From: Pseudomonas sp. PDM16
Lineage (GTDB): Bacteria; Pseudomonadota; Gammaproteobacteria; Pseudomonadales; Pseudomonadaceae
Assembly: GCF_014851865.1 (NCBI RefSeq)
Contig: NZ_JACVAM010000008.1
Span: 153,373 to 217,372 of the forward strand
Length of the DNA stretch: 64,000 bases
Reading direction: 5' to 3'
The position numbers and the translations under genes are program-made. Positions 60,900-64,000 of the stretch are shown piece by piece; within the stretch, counting starts at the first letter, position 1, and the number at the start of each line of letters is the position of its first letter. The notes under the pieces were generated by a model that searched no databases, was not told the DNA's origin, and saw nothing but the letters and a program-made list of their open reading frames with translations.

Positions 60900-61099
60900 G
60901 AAGAGCTCCATCCGGACGAGTGGTACGCATCCTGCCACCGTCTCAAGGCCCGGGCCAGGGCCGCTACAGCGCGACAGAGATCGCCCGGCAGAGCATAGAT
61001 CAGTTGTCTGGCGGGCTGTTCAAGTCTGCGACCTGCCGCTAGAATTGCGCACTTTTTGATCAGAGGCGCCTCCCGAGCGCCCGTTTGAGGTTAGCCCCG

Positions 61100-62422
61100 A
61101 TGTCCACCGCCACACCGAAAGTCGGCTTCGTCTCGCTCGGATGCCCGAAAGCGACCGTCGACTCCGAACGCATCCTCACCCAGCTGCGCATGGAAGGGTA
61201 CGAGATCGTCCCGACCTACCAGGATGCCGACGTCGTGGTGGTCAACACCTGCGGCTTCATCGACAGCGCCAAGGCCGAGTCGCTGGACACCATCGGCGAA
61301 GCCATCGCCGAGAACGGCAAGGTAATCGTCACCGGCTGCATGGGCGTATCCGAGAACGCCATCCGTGACGTGCACCCGAGCGTGCTGGCCGTCACCGGCC
61401 CGCAGCAGTACGAGCAGGTGGTCAATGCCGTACACGAAGTGATCCCGCCCAAGGCCGATCACAACCCCTACGTCGATCTGGTGCCACCGCAAGGCATCAA
61501 GCTGACCCCGCGTCACTACGCGTACCTGAAGATTTCCGAGGGCTGCAACCACAGCTGCGCCTTCTGCATCATCCCGTCCATGCGCGGCAAGCTGGTCAGC
61601 CGCCCGGTCGGCGACGTGCTCTCCGAGGCCCAGCGCCTGGTCAAGGCCGGCGTCAAGGAGCTGCTGGTGATCAGCCAAGACACCAGCGCCTACGGCGTGG
61701 ACCTCAAGTACAAGACCGACTTCTGGGAAGGTCAGCCGGTCAAGACGCGCATGAAGGAGCTGTGCGAAGCGCTCTCCAGCATGGGCGTGTGGGTGCGCCT
61801 GCACTACGTCTACCCGTACCCGAACGTCGATGACGTGATCCCGCTGATGGCTGCCGGCAAGCTGCTGCCGTACCTGGACATCCCGTTCCAGCACGCCAGC
61901 CCGAAAGTGCTCAAGTCCATGAAGCGCCCGGCCTTCGAGGACAAGACCCTGGCCCGCATCAAGTCCTGGCGCGAGATCTGCCCGGAACTGACCATCCGCT
62001 CCACCTTCATCGTCGGCTTCCCTGGCGAAACCGAGGAAGACTTCCAGTACCTGCTGGACTGGCTGACCGAAGCCCAGCTCGACCGCGTTGGCTGCTTCCA
62101 GTACAGCCCGGTGGATGGCGCCCCGGCCAACGACCTGGGCCTGGAGCCGGTACCGGACGACGTCAAGCAGGACCGCTGGGACCGTTTCATGGCCCACCAG
62201 CAGGCGATTTCCACCGCACGCCTGCAGCGCAAGGTCGGCACCGAGATCGAAGTGCTGGTCGACGAAGTCGACCACGAAGGCGCCGTTGCCCGCTCCTGGG
62301 CCGATGCCCCGGAGATCGACGGCAGCGTGTTCATCGACGCGACCAGCGTGAAACCGGGAGACAAGGTCCGCGTGCGTATCACCGACGCCGACGAGTATGA
62401 CCTCTGGGCCGAACTGGTCTGA
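61100..62422 (+). CDS. rimO: Ribosomal protein S12 methylthiotransferase RimO
   Basis: A radical-SAM enzyme that methylthiolates Asp of ribosomal protein S12. The 440-residue protein has the N-terminal MTTase domain with three cluster cysteines (SLGCPKATVDSERIL, NTCGFIDSA, TGCMGV), the radical-SAM motif CNHSCAFCIIPSMRG and a C-terminal TRAM domain (from about 375). ATG 61100 has GAGG 9 nt before it. TAGAAT at 61040-61045 may be its -10 box. A strong terminator follows, and then the integron begins. Confidence 0.96.
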   Translation: MSTATPKVGFVSLGCPKATVDSERILTQLRMEGYEIVPTYQDADVVVVNTCGFIDSAKAESLDTIGEAIAENGKVIVTGCMGVSENAIRDVHPSVLAVTGPQQYEQVVNAVHEVIPPKADHNPYVDLVPPQGIKLTPRHYAYLKISEGCNHSCAFCIIPSMRGKLVSRPVGDVLSEAQRLVKAGVKELLVISQDTSAYGVDLKYKTDFWEGQPVKTRMKELCEALSSMGVWVRLHYVYPYPNVDDVIPLMAAGKLLPYLDIPFQHASPKVLKSMKRPAFEDKTLARIKSWREICPELTIRSTFIVGFPGETEEDFQYLLDWLTEAQLDRVGCFQYSPVDGAPANDLGLEPVPDDVKQDRWDRFMAHQQAISTARLQRKVGTEIEVLVDEVDHEGAVARSWADAPEIDGSVFIDATSVKPGDKVRVRITDADEYDLWAELV

Positions 62423-62437
62423 TCGCCTGATGCGAAT

Positions 62438-62466
62438 GAAAGCCCCGTCGATGCGGGGCTTTTTTA
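62438..62466. terminator. Intrinsic terminator after rimO
   Basis: Stem AGCCCCG / CGGGGCT with a 6-nt loop followed by six T residues. It overlaps the end of intI on the other strand and may also serve it, through the AAA on the other side. Confidence 0.9.
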
Positions 62467-63429
62467 TGCCCGATCCAGTGGGCTGACTACTCCCAAGCCG
62501 CCGCGATTGAGCACATGGGTGTAGATCTGCGTGGTCTTCACGTCCGCATGGCCGAGCAGCTCCTGCACGGTTCGAATGTCCTGACCACTCTCCAACAGGT
62601 GGGTCGCAAAGGAGTGACGCAGAGTGTGCGGGGTAGCGGGCTTGATTAGGCCGACCCGGCGTACTGCGTTGCGAATCGCCCGCTGAATCGTCTTCTCATG
62701 CAGATGGTGACGGAAGATTCCATTCGAGCGCGGGTCCTTCGAGCGACTGATCGAGGGGAAGACAAACTGCCAACCCCACTCCGCCGCGGCATTGGGGTAC
62801 TTACTTGCCAATGCATGAGGCAAGTTCGCCCTCCCGTATCCTTCACGCAAATCCTGATCGTGCAGCACCTGCACCCGCTCTAGATGCTGTTGCAGAGGTG
62901 CAGCCAGCCTGCGTGGCAACATGGTCACTCTATCCTTCTGGCCCTTGCCATCGCGAACCAGGATCTCGAAGCGGGAAAACTCCACATCCTTGACCCTCAG
63001 CCGCAACACCTCCATCAGGCGCATACCCGTGCCGTACAAAAGACTAGCCACCAGCCACAACGTGCCATCCAGTTGCGCTAGCACACTGGTTACCTCGTCT
63101 CGGGTCAGCACCACGGGTAAACGCTGAGATCGGCGCGCCCTAATTACCCCGTCCATCCAAGGCAACTCGATCCGCAGCACCTGTTTGTAGAGAAACAAAA
63201 TCGCCGACAAGGCCTGATTCTGTGTGGACGCCGATACATCACGGCGCACCGCCAGATCGCTCAAGCACGCCTCGACCTCAGCTGCTCCCATCTCCTGTGG
63301 ATGACGGTACTTGTGAAAGCGAATGAAGCGCCTGACCCACTCCAGATAGACAGTTTCAGTACGAATCGAATAGTGTCGAAGGCGAATCTGCTCGCGCACT
63401 TGATCGAGCAGCTTGGGTTTGTCATCCAT
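62464..63429 (-). CDS. intI: Chromosomal integron integrase IntI
   Basis: A tyrosine recombinase that inserts and excises gene cassettes at attI and attC sites. The 321-residue protein has the catalytic set Arg137 (TGMRLMEVLRL), Lys162, His268 and Arg271 (PHTLRHSFATHLL), His294 (LLGHADVKTT) and Tyr303 (QIYTHVL). The IntI-only extra helix is clear at about 208-245 (ALASKYPNAAAEWGWQFVFP, then SKDPRSNGIFRHHLHE), which separates integron integrases from XerC/D. The start is ATG 63429 (MDDKPKLLDQ), with GGGAG 10 nt before it; ATG 63459 is an alternative. It is divergent from the cassettes, as in all integrons. No frameshift or missing catalytic residue is seen. Confidence 0.96.
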   Translation of the reverse strand: MDDKPKLLDQVREQIRLRHYSIRTETVYLEWVRRFIRFHKYRHPQEMGAAEVEACLSDLAVRRDVSASTQNQALSAILFLYKQVLRIELPWMDGVIRARRSQRLPVVLTRDEVTSVLAQLDGTLWLVASLLYGTGMRLMEVLRLRVKDVEFSRFEILVRDGKGQKDRVTMLPRRLAAPLQQHLERVQVLHDQDLREGYGRANLPHALASKYPNAAAEWGWQFVFPSISRSKDPRSNGIFRHHLHEKTIQRAIRNAVRRVGLIKPATPHTLRHSFATHLLESGQDIRTVQELLGHADVKTTQIYTHVLNRGGLGVVSPLDRA

Positions 63430-63462
63430 GTCGCTATTGCTCCCTGATTTATGTCGCATCTC

Positions 63463-63478
63463 CTGATGCATTGTGCAG
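63463..63478. promoter_or_regulatory. LexA-like box upstream of intI
   Basis: CTGATGCATTGTGCAG fits the CTG-N10-CAG LexA pattern, 34 bp before the intI ATG. Integron integrase genes are known to be SOS controlled through LexA sites in this position. The inner bases match the AT-alternating consensus only partly. Confidence 0.55.
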
Positions 63479-63482
63479 GCTA

Positions 63483-63571
63483 GACAAGGACTTGTCGGAC
63501 GACAAGGAACGTTATGCGACACAAGTGGCGGAAAACATTACCCCACTTTTGTCGCCTACTTATAGTTAGGC
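63483..63571 (+). other. Integron attI recombination site
   Basis: Ends in GTTAGGC (63565-63571), an exact match to the GTTRRRY core where cassettes are joined after the first base. Upstream lie GACAAGGA repeated at 63483-63490 and 63501-63508, the inverted repeat CTTGTCG-GA-CGACAAG (63491-63506) and GCCTA/TAGGC arms next to the core, consistent with accessory integrase sites. The left limit is approximate. Confidence 0.7.
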
Positions 63572-63875
63572 GCAAGGGCAATATTGGTTATTCAGCACCG
63601 AGCCAGGAAACACAATCACCGCATTGGCGCGGTGTTCCTGAATCGAATGGTCGCCTGGTAGTAGAGGCCGTTATTTGTGGCCAGCAAAGGAGTTGCTTTC
63701 AGAGAATGTGCACGTCACAAATAACCTTCCGGGCCAAAACCGACACGCCGTGCGCTCCGCCGGTCAAGCTCGCCGCTGGCATCAGTTCCAGCGCTCGACT
63801 GGGCAATCTAACAATTGGCTCAAGTCGTTCGCTTCGCTCACTCGGGACCGGCATAGCCGGCCCCTTAGCCAAACG
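63566..63875 (+). mobile_element. First integron cassette, about 310 bp, without a convincing gene
   Basis: Bounded by the attI core and by the attC crossover at 63875/63876. It has no clear ribosome-binding site plus ORF. The best candidate, ATG 63706 to TAG 63879 (57 aa), takes its last 24 codons from the attC itself and has AGGAG 13 nt away, so it is doubtful. It holds a stem with arms CAGGAA and CACCGC pairing with GCGGTG and TTCCTG (63604-63640). It may be a non-coding or promoter cassette. Confidence 0.65.
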
Positions 63876-63881
63876 TTAGCA
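63806..63881 (+). other. attC site of the first cassette
   Basis: A 76-bp imperfect palindrome with ATCTAAC (RYYYAAC core, 63806-63812), the inner pair TTGGCT (63815-63820) / AGCCAA (63867-63872) and the right core GTTAGCA (63875-63881). The spacer carries ACCGGC-ATA-GCCGG. Order and spacing are those of a short 59-base element that folds on the bottom strand for IntI. Confidence 0.85.
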
Positions 63882-63893
63882 TCAAGGAACATC

Positions 63894-64000
63894 ATGAAAG
63901 CATTAATCCTAACCCCACTGTTAGCCATCTTGACCGGCTGTGCAGTCACTCAGTATCAGGGGTACGCAGGTCCTGCCAAGCCCGACAAAGAAGTAGCTAT
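63894..64000 (+). CDS. Lipoprotein of the second integron cassette (3' end outside window)
   Basis: 35 codons visible, starting 18 bp past the cassette boundary with AAGGA 6 nt before the ATG. The protein opens with a lipoprotein signal MKALILTPLLAILTGC, with Ala at +2, and continues VTQYQGYAGPAKPDKEVA. Small exported or membrane proteins are common cassette cargo. No family can be named from this fragment. Confidence 0.75.
   Translation, partial: MKALILTPLLAILTGCAVTQYQGYAGPAKPDKEVA

Noticed and set aside
63514..63879. A 121-codon plus-strand frame across the integron start
   Set aside because: It begins inside attI and ends inside attC, so it spans a recombination junction; no ribosome-binding site at its start.
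1..64000. CRISPR arrays, tRNA or rRNA genes, insertion sequences, prophage genes
   Set aside because: No repeat-spacer array, no tRNA-like or rRNA segment, and no transposase or phage structural gene was recognised by reading; a tRNAscan or IS search would settle it.

Overview
The window is high-GC, gene-dense bacterial chromosome whose content and order point to Pseudomonas. At 54.4-62.4 kb the order mprF, virJ-like hydrolase, cytochrome b561, kup, rimO matches what I recall of the P. aeruginosa PA0920-PA0916 block. A chromosomal integron directly after rimO suggests the stutzeri/mendocina/alcaligenes side of the genus; this is inference from remembered synteny, not a search.

Layout. 0-4.2 kb: the end of speA (arginine decarboxylase), a small membrane protein, a GAF-GGDEF diguanylate cyclase and a MATE exporter. 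4.3-12.1 kb: a bacterial alpha-2-macroglobulin lipoprotein and penicillin-binding protein 1C, separated by a small antisense membrane-protein gene. 12-17.7 kb: a membrane GGDEF protein, a small transporter, an acetyltransferase, two duplicated DUF4136 lipoproteins, cmoM, a MazG-like hydrolase and ada. 17.8-22.5 kb: a BvgS-like hybrid kinase with a response regulator carrying a decayed HD-GYP domain. 22.5-25.4 kb: DUF2218, an NAD(P)-binding protein with a divergent LysR regulator, and a RIO kinase. 25.5-29.65 kb: an iron-type cell-surface signalling locus (ECF sigma, FecR, TonB receptor) whose receptor has an in-frame stop and whose sigma promoter carries a Fur-like box. 29.7-33.1 kb: L-serine dehydratase, an AraC regulator and a GGDEF protein with a ruined active site.

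33.1-42.1 kb is the most coherent accessory system: a Pho box, an outer-membrane TonB receptor, a tandem beta-propeller phytase lipoprotein, a dedicated ExbB-ExbD-TonB energiser and a Tat-exported PhoX phosphatase. Read together it is a phosphate-starvation module for capturing and dephosphorylating phytate or a related phosphoester, with its own outer-membrane energy supply.

42.1-51 kb: a truncated haemoglobin, a tiny unknown protein, an S8 protease with an altered catalytic triad, a chemoreceptor, an AraC/GyrI regulator, ogt and DNA polymerase II. 51-54.3 kb: D-cysteine desulfhydrase and a cystine ABC transporter. 54.4-62.4 kb: aminoacyl-phosphatidylglycerol synthase and its partner hydrolase, cytochrome b561, the Kup potassium transporter and RimO. 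62.46-64 kb: an integron, with intI on the minus strand, a LexA-like box, attI, a first cassette with no convincing gene, a clear attC site, and the start of a second cassette encoding a lipoprotein that runs off the end. I see no tRNA, rRNA, insertion sequence or CRISPR array.
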